From positions 248,001 to 312,000 of the forward strand of contig JAFWRO010000015.1 of assembly GCA_017519885.1 (NCBI GenBank): 64,000 nucleotides of DNA. Direction: 5' to 3'. Positions 16,762 through 24,831 of this stretch are shown here, piece after piece. Position 1 is the stretch's first letter; each line of letters begins with the position of its first letter. The position numbers and the translations under genes are program-made. The notes under the pieces were generated by a model that was not told the origin of the DNA, did no database searches, and saw only the letters and a list, made by a program, of their open reading frames with translations. This DNA is from Liminaster sp017519885 (lineage in GTDB: Bacteria; Bacteroidota; Bacteroidia; Bacteroidales; UBA3663).

Positions 16762-17319
16762 CTACTCGATAATCCAATTGATTTCAACAGGATTGTTGAG
16801 CATCTTGACGATGAGGGGGAATTTCGGGTCATCGAGAATCCACATCTCTGCACCCTCTTCGTAATCCTTGAGGTGGAAGAGGGGGAAGCCACGGAATTTC
16901 TCGTCACGGTCGAGCAGGGTGAAGTAGGTCTTGTTGAAGATGACCTGCTTGGTGTCGGAAGATTCTTCGCGCAGGGCGTTGATGATATCCGCCGAAGCCA
17001 TGCAGAACGCCTGACTGCCAGGCAGCGTGAGATGCTGGCCGTGATTGGGCTGCACATAGCAAAGTTGCGAGGCATGCTGACGTGACTTTTGCGTCATCGT
17101 GTAACTGCCGTGTCGTTCCTTGAGGTCCTGCGTGATACTCCAATGGAGCGACAGGGAATCGCCCTTCTCGGCAAAGGTCACGTCGAATGTTCGATACTGA
17201 CGATGCAGTTCGAACGTAATCTTTGCCTTCTTGACAGGAAGCTTCGCTTGTGCCTTGAGAGCAACAACGGGAAATGCCAGAAAGACGCAAAGCATATAGA
17301 GGATGATGCACTTTAGCAT
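16762..17319 (-). CDS. Exported protein of unknown function
   Basis: The 185-residue product has a signal peptide (residues 1-23, ending ALKAQA). It is not a member of a family I recognise. The mature part is a soluble mixed alpha/beta protein, with paired-looking features such as FELHRQYRTFDVTF and a C-terminal FPLIVKMLNNPVEINWIIE. It lies inside the PUL between GH92 and the acetyltransferase on the same strand, so it may be a periplasmic accessory factor. Repeat arrays abut both its start and its stop codon. Confidence 0.7.
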   Translation of the reverse strand: MLKCIILYMLCVFLAFPVVALKAQAKLPVKKAKITFELHRQYRTFDVTFAEKGDSLSLHWSITQDLKERHGSYTMTQKSRQHASQLCYVQPNHGQHLTLPGSQAFCMASADIINALREESSDTKQVIFNKTYFTLLDRDEKFRGFPLFHLKDYEEGAEMWILDDPKFPLIVKMLNNPVEINWIIE

Positions 17320-17320
17320 A

Positions 17321-17370
17321 AGGGATATTTAGGGATAATAAGGGATATTTAGGGATATTAAGGGACGATA
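17321..17370. repeat. Five exact decamers AGGGATATTT-type
   Basis: Five head-to-tail 10-bp units (AGGGATATTT, AGGGATAATA, AGGGATATTT, AGGGATATTA, AGGGACGATA). The array starts two bases upstream of the ATG of the unknown exported protein and runs into the last codons of the GH92 gene (stop at 17358-17360). Confidence 0.85.
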
Positions 17371-19727
17371 CATGGGGTTTGGCCCCAGTTGGAGGGGCGT
17401 TCACTCATAATAAACTCCAGGACACCTCCTTCCATCAGCTGACTGTGGGAGAGGAAGGAAGAGGGATAATCTACGCCATTGAGTTTGACGGACTGGACGT
17501 AGCGACGCTTATCGGAAAGACGGGGAGCGACGATGGTGAAATCCTTGCCGTTGCTTAGATGAATGGTCGTGGAGGGAAGCAGCGGGGCATGGAGCAGATA
17601 GTAGTCGGTACCTGCGTTCGGATAGAGACCCATGTAATGGAAGGCGAGCCAGGAGGACATCGCACCCGAATCATCATTGCCGGGCAGGCCGAGAGGCGAG
17701 TCGTTGAAGTTCTCGTTGATGATTTGACGGACACGCGCTCCCGTCAGGTCGGGTCGACCTATCCAGTGGTAGAGACATGGCGTGAGGAACGAAGGCTCGT
17801 TGTTGACATTGTAGAACCCTTCGTCGAAAAAGGTGTCGAGGCGCTTGCGGAACATTTCGGGACCCCCGCATTGTTCGATGAGGCCGGGCACGTCGTGCGG
17901 GATACTGAGAGAATATTCCCACGAAGTGGCTTCGTACATGAAGGTTCCCCACCACGGGGTGTACCAAGGACTCTCAGCTGTGACGGGCGTATAGAGGAAT
18001 GTAGGACGCTGCTTCTTGGAGTGACCAAACGGCACTTCGTCGAGCCATTCGCCTTCGGCCGAACGAGGCATGATGAAGCCCTTGACGCCTGCATGTTCGT
18101 AGTCAGCACGCCAGAGGTTCTTCCAGTATTCCGACTGCTTCATATATTGCTCGTAGAGGCTGTTGTAGCCCAAACCCTTTGCCACTTGTGCGATGGCCCA
18201 GTCGCAGAAGGCATATTCGACGGTGCGGTTACCGGCACGGTCGATGCCGTAAGGGATGTATCCGTAGCGAAGGTATTCGACAAGCCCACCACGACCTTCG
18301 GCTTCCTGATCACCTCCGGGAGGAACGGTAGCATCGACGAGCATACACTTCAAGGCATCCTCCCAATCGATGCCGGTGAGTTCCTTGGCGTAAGCGTCGG
18401 CGATGACAATCTCGGCATTGCTGCCGCCCTGCGTGCGACCATTGCAGTTGCCGCTTCGTGCATCGGGCATGTAGCCGTCGCGATGGCAGATGTTGAGGAG
18501 GGAGTTGATGATGTCGGTCTCGCGCTGTGGGTCGAGCAGGGTGATGAGGGGCGACGAGGTGCGATAGGTGTCCCAAATGGCGTAGAAGTCGTCGTAATAG
18601 GGCACACCAGGGTCACTCCACAGCGGGTTTTCGCCTGTGCGATCGACAGGTTCGAGCAGGGTATGATAGATTGCGGTGTAGAATTGGCGACGTTGTGAAT
18701 CGGATATTGGTTGTGCCTTTTTCGAAGAGTCGTCAATCTCAATCTTGCTTAACAATGCCTCCCACTTGTCGATGCAGGCTTGACGCGTCTGGTCGAAGTC
18801 CCAATGTGGAATCTGCTCCTTCGCATTCTGACGGGCTTTCAGTTCGCTGATGAAACTGATGCCAATTCTCACGTTGAGGGTCGTCTGCTCGGAACTGCTG
18901 CTTTGTGCAGAAGATGTGTCTGAGGGATTGAAGCGTAGCAAAGCTCCCGTCTTGCGCTGATTATCCACCTGATAGGGGGAGTCACTGATTATAGTTTTGC
19001 GCAACTCCTCGTCCATCTTATCGGCATATTCTGCAGCAGGAGCCGACCATGTCTTGGACTGGGTAATCGGTCTATCGAATTGTGCTGAAAAATATACCGT
19101 GTAAGCGCGACCTTCGTTCCACCCTGCACGAATGCGGGTATAGCCTTGGACCTCGGTCTCGCTGACTATCTGGATTTGCGAACCCACGAAGTTCTGCGCT
19201 TCGCGCGCATCGGGTTTGTTCTGTTCGCCGAGGAACCAACCTGCGTCGATGAGCAGGCATTGCATCGAGTCGGAAGGATAGGTTATGCGGTATTGCGAAG
19301 CGCGTTCAGCGGTTGTTACCTCGACCTGGATGCCGTTCTCGAACGTAGTACCATAGTAGGCCAGGCTTATGTCCTCGTCCTTGCGCAACATCGGATGACT
19401 GATTTGGTCCATACCTGAGCAGAAGGGTTGGATGAGTACGTTGCCGTATTTCGGTCCGCCGCCTGTGCCACTGACGTGCGTCTGGCTGAATCCATTGACA
19501 GGCGATGGCATGGGCAGCCAGCCGCTGTTGGGCTTGACGGTGCAGTCGGGCGATGGCTTGACCATGCCGAAGGGGCAGGAGGGACCCACTACAACGCGTC
19601 CCAATCCTTCTGAGCCGATTCTTGGGTCAACGTAGGTGCCCAAAGCAGGTCCTCGATCCCAAGCATTGGCAACAGTTGGGACAAGGAACAGCAGCAGAGA
19701 TAGTAGCGGCAATCTATTCTTTTTCAT
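17358..19727 (-). CDS. GH92 alpha-mannosidase, secreted
   Basis: The 789-residue product has a cleavable signal peptide (ending TVANA). YVDPRIGSEGLG and the C-terminal NNEPSFLTPCLYHWIGRP, LPGNDDSGAMSSWLAFHYMG blocks are those of GH92. It differs from the GH92 at 1508 in lacking a lipobox and in the motif SFLTPCLYHWIG in place of CHQISYLYDYVG, so it probably belongs to another specificity group. It removes terminal alpha-mannose in the periplasm. It follows GH89 on the same strand after about 130 bp that contain an 8-bp repeat. Confidence 0.92.
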   Translation of the reverse strand: MKKNRLPLLSLLLFLVPTVANAWDRGPALGTYVDPRIGSEGLGRVVVGPSCPFGMVKPSPDCTVKPNSGWLPMPSPVNGFSQTHVSGTGGGPKYGNVLIQPFCSGMDQISHPMLRKDEDISLAYYGTTFENGIQVEVTTAERASQYRITYPSDSMQCLLIDAGWFLGEQNKPDAREAQNFVGSQIQIVSETEVQGYTRIRAGWNEGRAYTVYFSAQFDRPITQSKTWSAPAAEYADKMDEELRKTIISDSPYQVDNQRKTGALLRFNPSDTSSAQSSSSEQTTLNVRIGISFISELKARQNAKEQIPHWDFDQTRQACIDKWEALLSKIEIDDSSKKAQPISDSQRRQFYTAIYHTLLEPVDRTGENPLWSDPGVPYYDDFYAIWDTYRTSSPLITLLDPQRETDIINSLLNICHRDGYMPDARSGNCNGRTQGGSNAEIVIADAYAKELTGIDWEDALKCMLVDATVPPGGDQEAEGRGGLVEYLRYGYIPYGIDRAGNRTVEYAFCDWAIAQVAKGLGYNSLYEQYMKQSEYWKNLWRADYEHAGVKGFIMPRSAEGEWLDEVPFGHSKKQRPTFLYTPVTAESPWYTPWWGTFMYEATSWEYSLSIPHDVPGLIEQCGGPEMFRKRLDTFFDEGFYNVNNEPSFLTPCLYHWIGRPDLTGARVRQIINENFNDSPLGLPGNDDSGAMSSWLAFHYMGLYPNAGTDYYLLHAPLLPSTTIHLSNGKDFTIVAPRLSDKRRYVQSVKLNGVDYPSSFLSHSQLMEGGVLEFIMSERPSNWGQTPCIVP

Positions 19728-19787
19728 TATTGATTATGGTTGGGACGGAATGTCGTTGAGGCGTTATTTCGTTGTTCCGTTATAAAG

Positions 19788-19830
19788 AGATACCGGAATA
19801 CCGGAATACCGTTATTCCGAAATTGCGAAA
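19788..19830. repeat. 8-bp repeats and palindrome between GH89 and GH92
   Basis: ATACCGGA occurs twice, followed by ATACCGTT; the right half forms the near-palindrome CGGAATACCGTTATTCCG. This is the same boundary-array style as elsewhere in the window. Confidence 0.6.
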
Positions 19831-19854
19831 AAAACCCTTTCAATCAGGCGTGTA

Positions 19855-22155
19855 TCACTTGGCGAAAGCCTTGCTGAACACCTCCTTGGCGGTTTCGACA
19901 GGATCACCTTCGGGAGCGGGGCTATAGGGAGTGTGGTCGAGCGTCCAGGGTTCTTCGACGGTGTACCAGTTGATGGTCAGTGCGGGATTATCCTGGCTGT
20001 TCTTGAGCCACGACGAGTTGCCGACGGGGAGGACGGGAAGTTTACCATCCAGTTCGTCTTGCAACACCTGGAAATATTTCACCCAACGGGGATAGTAGAA
20101 GTCCTTGAGGATGCCCTGCCATTCCTTGTGGGCATAGTCGCGCAACTTGCCGACGTTGGCGCAGTATTCGTTGCCCCACGTGGTGATTTGTACGCGCGCG
20201 TTCCATTCATATTGATCCTTTTCGGCTTGGTTGGTGCCACGGCTCTTAGCTTGTTCGGTCCAACGTCCTACGCGGAACTCCGAACGTGTGCCGAGCAACT
20301 TGTCCTGCAACAACAGGAGACGAAGGAATTCCTCGGTGTGGTTCTTGAAACTCTTCTTGTCGAAGCTCTTGAAGTCGGCAACAGCATAGTTATAGACGAT
20401 GCGGGCACGGTCGGCAATGGCTTGACGAACAAGATCAACGAGGTCGTATTCGAAGTTGTTGTTGCCTTTCAGCTGGTCAGCCACAGTGAGCATGCGACGG
20501 GCAGCCTCTTCGGTAGTGGTTGGGTCGTAGTAGTTGGTCATCTTGCTCCACGACGAAGACTGGAAGCAGTCGAGCGAAGGACGCGAACAGAAGATCGACT
20601 CGTGAGGACCCTGCTGGTTGTTGCCGACGGGGCAGTTATAGATGCCACGGGCAAGGATGTACCACACGTCGTTGAGTACGGGCGTAGCATTTGCTTTCAC
20701 ATCGTCAGAAACCGGACTTCCGGCTTCGAGCCCATAGCGCGCCTTGACATAACCCTTGAGCCATTCTTCCTTGGTGAACTTCTTAGGACGCCAAGGAAGT
20801 TCGCACATCAGTTCGTACATCACGGGATTGGTCTCCGAACCTTCCATCGTCAGACCGATACCTACAAGGTGCTTTGCCTTGGGATGCGTTTTGGTGAGGT
20901 AGAAGTTGTTGAGCAACTGGTCCATGCGACCGTGCATACCCACGTTGGCACCGAAGTTCTCGAGTAGGCAGAAGCACCAGTCATGCTCCTCGTAGCCATT
21001 CTCCTTGTACCAAAGGCTTGGCATACCCCACATGGGACGACATTCGCTGAAGAGGTCGAGGAAGATGACGTCGCCCGGAGTGATGGCTTCGAGCATTTCG
21101 GGACGTGGATTCTCCGACCAACCCTGGCATACCCATTTGGCCTTCGGGTTGGCTTTCTTCATTGCTGCATTCACGGCTTTAAAGCAAGCCTTGAGGTCGA
21201 GGTCGGCGGGCAGGTTGGCAGCCTCGTGGAAGGGATCCATCGAATAGTAGTCGGCCTTGCCGAAGAGACGGACGCTCTCGGCATAATAGAGGTCGGAGAA
21301 CTGTTGAAAACGAGGATCGGTGGGCATAAGGATGCCGGGACGGGTGAAACCGTTCCAGAGTTGTACGTTCGAGATGGATGATTCGCCATTGTCCTTCTCA
21401 TCGGTCGTCGCTGCAGCTTGTTCCTGCATGAATTTGCTGGGCACCATTCCGCTATATCCGGGGAGCACGGGATGGATGTCGAGCTCCTTCATGCGGGCAA
21501 TGATCTTCTTCTGCAAAGCCTCCTGTGCCACGTACCATGACTCAGGATTGGGCCCGCCCCAACCTTCGAGGTTGTTCATCTCCCACCATGCAAGGAAGCA
21601 GGGGCCCGGGATGAAGTCATCGACGTCCTTCTGCGAATAGCCCATCTGCAGCATGATGTTGCGCCAGACGCATTCCACACCGACGGCAGCGAGCGGCATA
21701 TTGATGCCATGGAGTGCCATCCAGTCAATCTCCTCCTGCCAACGGTCCCAATCCCAGAACGGCATGGAGTAGGAGAAGGTGCAATAGTTGAAGTCATAAC
21801 GCAGGGAGAGGTCGGTCTCGTGGCGCTCCTTCTGACTTACCTTAGGAAGCACAGCAGGAAGGGCAGCATGCATCTGGTTCCAAGTGAGTTGGATGCCGCA
21901 ATAATACTTCAAGTACCAGTTGATGCCCGATGCGATGTTGACCCAAGTGTTGCCGCGCACGACAACCTTGCTGCCTTGCTGGTCGAGTTCGAAGAAATCC
22001 ACATTGGACTTCTGCTTCTGGATAACGAACTTCTTCGATGCACCTTGGTCGATGCGCTCGAGCAGGGATTGCACAGGGTTGGCTGCTATCAGTTGGGATA
22101 CTGACAGGATGGTGGTAAGCAAAAAGAGGACGATGATGCGGATGGTGTATTTCAT
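19855..22155 (-). CDS. GH89 alpha-N-acetylglucosaminidase (NAGLU-like)
   Basis: Start at 22155 gives a signal peptide (MKYTIRIIVLFLLTTILSVS..IAA). The 766-residue protein has the complete GH89 layout: N-terminal domain to about residue 120, then the catalytic barrel beginning MPFWDWDRWQEEIDWMALHGIN. DPFHEAAN (Glu311) and GLTMEGSETNP (Glu438) match the two catalytic glutamates of human NAGLU (Glu316 and Glu446). The enzyme removes non-reducing terminal alpha-GlcNAc, for example from heparan fragments, mucin GlcNAc-alpha-1,4-Gal or inositol-linked GlcNAc. It has its own promoter (22180-22211), so it heads a sub-operon of the PUL. Confidence 0.94.
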   Translation of the reverse strand: MKYTIRIIVLFLLTTILSVSQLIAANPVQSLLERIDQGASKKFVIQKQKSNVDFFELDQQGSKVVVRGNTWVNIASGINWYLKYYCGIQLTWNQMHAALPAVLPKVSQKERHETDLSLRYDFNYCTFSYSMPFWDWDRWQEEIDWMALHGINMPLAAVGVECVWRNIMLQMGYSQKDVDDFIPGPCFLAWWEMNNLEGWGGPNPESWYVAQEALQKKIIARMKELDIHPVLPGYSGMVPSKFMQEQAAATTDEKDNGESSISNVQLWNGFTRPGILMPTDPRFQQFSDLYYAESVRLFGKADYYSMDPFHEAANLPADLDLKACFKAVNAAMKKANPKAKWVCQGWSENPRPEMLEAITPGDVIFLDLFSECRPMWGMPSLWYKENGYEEHDWCFCLLENFGANVGMHGRMDQLLNNFYLTKTHPKAKHLVGIGLTMEGSETNPVMYELMCELPWRPKKFTKEEWLKGYVKARYGLEAGSPVSDDVKANATPVLNDVWYILARGIYNCPVGNNQQGPHESIFCSRPSLDCFQSSSWSKMTNYYDPTTTEEAARRMLTVADQLKGNNNFEYDLVDLVRQAIADRARIVYNYAVADFKSFDKKSFKNHTEEFLRLLLLQDKLLGTRSEFRVGRWTEQAKSRGTNQAEKDQYEWNARVQITTWGNEYCANVGKLRDYAHKEWQGILKDFYYPRWVKYFQVLQDELDGKLPVLPVGNSSWLKNSQDNPALTINWYTVEEPWTLDHTPYSPAPEGDPVETAKEVFSKAFAK

Positions 22156-22179
22156 ATCGTTCGGGGTTAATATCGGGGG

Positions 22180-22211
22180 CAAAGATAAGTATTATTTCTG
22201 ACAATGACAAA
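22180..22211 (-). promoter_or_regulatory. Promoter of the GH89 sub-operon
   Basis: Minus strand TTTG (22208-22211), 20 bp, TATCTTTG (22180-22187): a full match to the Bacteroidetes promoter, 25 bp upstream of the GH89 start. Confidence 0.75.
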
Positions 22212-22224
22212 TATTTTCTTCACT

Positions 22225-22252
22225 ATTAATTCGCTAATTCGCAAATTCGTGA
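22225..22252. repeat. 8-9 bp direct repeats
   Basis: AATTCGC-type units repeat three times just upstream of the GH89 promoter. Small member of the boundary-array class. Confidence 0.45.
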
Positions 22253-22288
22253 TAAGAATCTAAGTCTATGGTAAATGACTTGAGGTCA

Positions 22289-23104
22289 TCATTTCATGAG
22301 TTGTTCGAAAAGTTCGGGCTTATCGAGGTTGATCATGTCGGCACCGGTCTCGATGGCAGTGCGGTAGTCGTCGAGGCTTTCCCCTTGTGCTCCCACCATC
22401 ACCTTGATGGCATAGCGATGGCAATAGTCGAGGAATTCGGATGTAATCTTGTCGGCATGAATCTCGACGATGGAGGGTGTGCAGATAGTCTTCCAATATT
22501 CGAGGCGAACGGTGTCGGCAGCATTTACCTTGATTTTCATTTCAGGAGCAATGCCAACAAACTCGCGGAGCATCTCTTCGCGAGCGAACCAGAAGAACGA
22601 CTTGTCGGCAAAGTCTGTGCGGCGCACGAGGTCAATGAGTTCCTGCAGGTTGCAGTTCTTCACGTCGAAGAAGACGTTGGCACGGCCTTTCAGTCCTTGG
22701 AGCATTGCTTCGATGGTTGGTACATGTAATCCCTTGAATCGTGTTTCATCGTACCAACTGCCAGCATCGAGACGATCGATGTAGTCAGATGTGCGTTCGC
22801 CAATGTTTCCGCTGCCATCGGTTGTGCGGTCGAGGGTTTCGTCGTGCAGGTTGTACATCACGCCATCTTTCGACGTGCGTACATCCACCTCGATCCACGT
22901 GGCACCATGTGCCAATGCAGAGTCAGCAGATGGCAGGGTGTTTTCGGGAGCCAAGGCATTGGCACCGCGATGTACTACAACTTCGATGGGGCGCTGAGAG
23001 TTGCTATCCTCTTTCGGCTCGCTGGAATTACTTGTGTTCTGATTGGTCGTGCAGGCAACTAAGAGCAAACCTGCCAACAGCAGGGAAAAAGTCTTGTGTG
23101 TCAT
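22289..23104 (-). CDS. Glycerophosphodiester phosphodiesterase, lipoprotein
   Basis: The 271-residue protein has a lipobox (LLVAC, Cys18) and a GDPD catalytic domain: VVHRGANALAPENT (His45, Arg46), ATWIEVDVRTSKDG (Glu72, Asp74) and VMYNLHDETLDRTTDG (His87). These residues bind the metal and catalyse cleavage of glycerophosphodiesters to an alcohol and glycerol-3-phosphate. The eukaryotic-like relatives include glycerophosphoinositol phosphodiesterases. Position directly after susD, separated by a hairpin, ties it to the PUL. Confidence 0.92.
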   Translation of the reverse strand: MTHKTFSLLLAGLLLVACTTNQNTSNSSEPKEDSNSQRPIEVVVHRGANALAPENTLPSADSALAHGATWIEVDVRTSKDGVMYNLHDETLDRTTDGSGNIGERTSDYIDRLDAGSWYDETRFKGLHVPTIEAMLQGLKGRANVFFDVKNCNLQELIDLVRRTDFADKSFFWFAREEMLREFVGIAPEMKIKVNAADTVRLEYWKTICTPSIVEIHADKITSEFLDYCHRYAIKVMVGAQGESLDDYRTAIETGADMINLDKPELFEQLMK

Positions 23105-23119
23105 TATGGAAAATAATCA

Positions 23120-23148
23120 GGCGCCTCCAGCAGGAGGCTGGAGACGCC
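23120..23148. terminator. Hairpin between susD and the phosphodiesterase gene
   Basis: GGCGCCTCCAGC and GCTGGAGACGCC pair across a 5-base loop with one mismatch. No strong T run follows, so it may act as a partial terminator or mRNA-stability element that lowers expression after susCD. Confidence 0.55.
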
Positions 23149-23173
23149 ATAAGGAATGTGATATAATCAAAGA

Positions 23174-24823
23174 TTAATAGCCGGGGTTCTGCGACCACTT
23201 CGGGTTGAGATTCAAATCGTTCTGAGAGATTGGGAAGATACGATGAGTCTTATCGAAGTTTGCAAAGCTGTTGCTCTTGTATTGTGGGAAGTATTCATCC
23301 TCGAAGTGACCGAAACGAATCATGTCGTTGCGACGCCAGAGTTCGTCGAAGAACTCGCGACCACGCTCCATATAGATGTCGTTGAGTGTAGGCTCACCAG
23401 AGATAGTAGGAGCATTTACGTAGCTGCGAATCTGGTTGAAGAGACTTCCTGCACCGCTCTGTCCACTGCGAACGAGCGCTTCAGCCTTCATAAGCAGCAC
23501 GTCGGCATAACGGAAGATGGGCACATCGTTCGACTGATGACGACCATTCGAATAGTCACGGTCGCATACAAACCACTTCATGGAGCGATAGCCTTGACGC
23601 CAGCCTTCAAGGTTGTCACCTACGTCATTCGACTCAACGTCGCCAGTAACGGTGATGGTCTTCGTGAGGATGAGATCATTGCCTTGCTTGTCCTTAGCTA
23701 CTTGGTCAGTAGGAAGCAGTGTTGCGGGATCATAAACATAGACAACGCCATTGGCATCCGAACCATCAGCCTTGCGATGTCCGGCGAGTAAGAAGTTGCG
23801 TTCATCGCCAGGCAAGTTGAAGCGAGCAACACACTCAGGAGTTAAGGTCATATAAGCACCACCAGAGTTGTTGAGTTTTTCGCCGAAATAACTTGGGTTC
23901 ATGTTCTTGATGTCCTTATAGACGTGTGAACGTCCCCACTGCATACCCGTGGCAGTATAAGTGTCGTAAGGCACGGCGTAGATAAAGTCCTTAATGGTGC
24001 CAGCTTCTACGCGCTCGGTGTTGTCGTAGTTGAACTTAAAGCGGTAAGCATCGGGACCGAGTTCGAAAACATGGCTATTGATGATGTCGTCGCAGATCTT
24101 GATGCAGTCAGCAAGCTTTTCGTTATTGGCAGATGCAGCGTCATACTGATCGACTGAAGATGCAGTATAGACAGCCCAGTTGATGTAGATCTTAGCAAGT
24201 AAGGCTTCAGCCATGTATTTGTTGGGCTTTCCATAATTTTCGCCCTTGGTCTCAGTGGTGAGCTGAGGGATAACGTCAAGCAATTCGCTCTCAAGCCAGC
24301 GAGCAACGTCACCGCGTGGTTGGCGAGTCTCCATGTCGATGCCTTTTTCGTCGGCATATTTCTGGTCAACAATGGCAACGTCACCAAAATTATCCATCAT
24401 CAGGAAGGTATAGAAGGCACGCATCGTACGGGCTGCAGCGATATAGTTTGCGTCTGCATCGGAATTGATGACTTCGTTAGCCTTGACCACAGCAAGACCG
24501 AAAACACCCATCCAGTCGATGGTGGCATCTGATGGTTTAGAATTGTGATAGCTTGGATGAGCGTAAGCCAAACCATCGTACCAGTTGCCAGAATAAGCAA
24601 CAGACGTATATTCATCGCTCGACAAGGTCATGGCCTCCATGTAGCGACGACCCAATGGATCACGGAACTGGAAGTAGATATTGGCCATGTTGGCCTCGAC
24701 AGCAGATTCGGTGCCAGGCAAGGTTGAGTACAGGGAATCCATGTCTACATCCAGATCGGTGCAACTTGCCATGGCAAGTGCCAGTGCACCAGTAGAAAGA
24801 ATCTTATAGAGTTTCATATTCAT
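23174..24823 (-). CDS. SusD/RagB-type glycan-binding lipoprotein
   Basis: The 549-residue product has a lipobox (LAMASC, Cys21). It contains the SusD pattern: TPR-like helices (AARTMRAFYTFLMMDNFGDV, YMAEALLAKIYINWAVYT) and the C-terminal domain FRYADVLLMKAEALVRSGQ, ending RIFPISQNDLNLNPKWSQNPGY. It covers the SusC porin from outside and delivers the glycan. Start at the ATG 24823 rather than the TTG one codon upstream. It follows susC by 8 bp. Confidence 0.95.
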   Translation of the reverse strand: MNMKLYKILSTGALALAMASCTDLDVDMDSLYSTLPGTESAVEANMANIYFQFRDPLGRRYMEAMTLSSDEYTSVAYSGNWYDGLAYAHPSYHNSKPSDATIDWMGVFGLAVVKANEVINSDADANYIAAARTMRAFYTFLMMDNFGDVAIVDQKYADEKGIDMETRQPRGDVARWLESELLDVIPQLTTETKGENYGKPNKYMAEALLAKIYINWAVYTASSVDQYDAASANNEKLADCIKICDDIINSHVFELGPDAYRFKFNYDNTERVEAGTIKDFIYAVPYDTYTATGMQWGRSHVYKDIKNMNPSYFGEKLNNSGGAYMTLTPECVARFNLPGDERNFLLAGHRKADGSDANGVVYVYDPATLLPTDQVAKDKQGNDLILTKTITVTGDVESNDVGDNLEGWRQGYRSMKWFVCDRDYSNGRHQSNDVPIFRYADVLLMKAEALVRSGQSGAGSLFNQIRSYVNAPTISGEPTLNDIYMERGREFFDELWRRNDMIRFGHFEDEYFPQYKSNSFANFDKTHRIFPISQNDLNLNPKWSQNPGY

Positions 24824-24831
24824 CAAACAAA

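Noticed and set aside
17559..18698. 379-codon plus-strand frame opposite the second GH92
   Set aside because: Antisense shadow with no recognisable domain.
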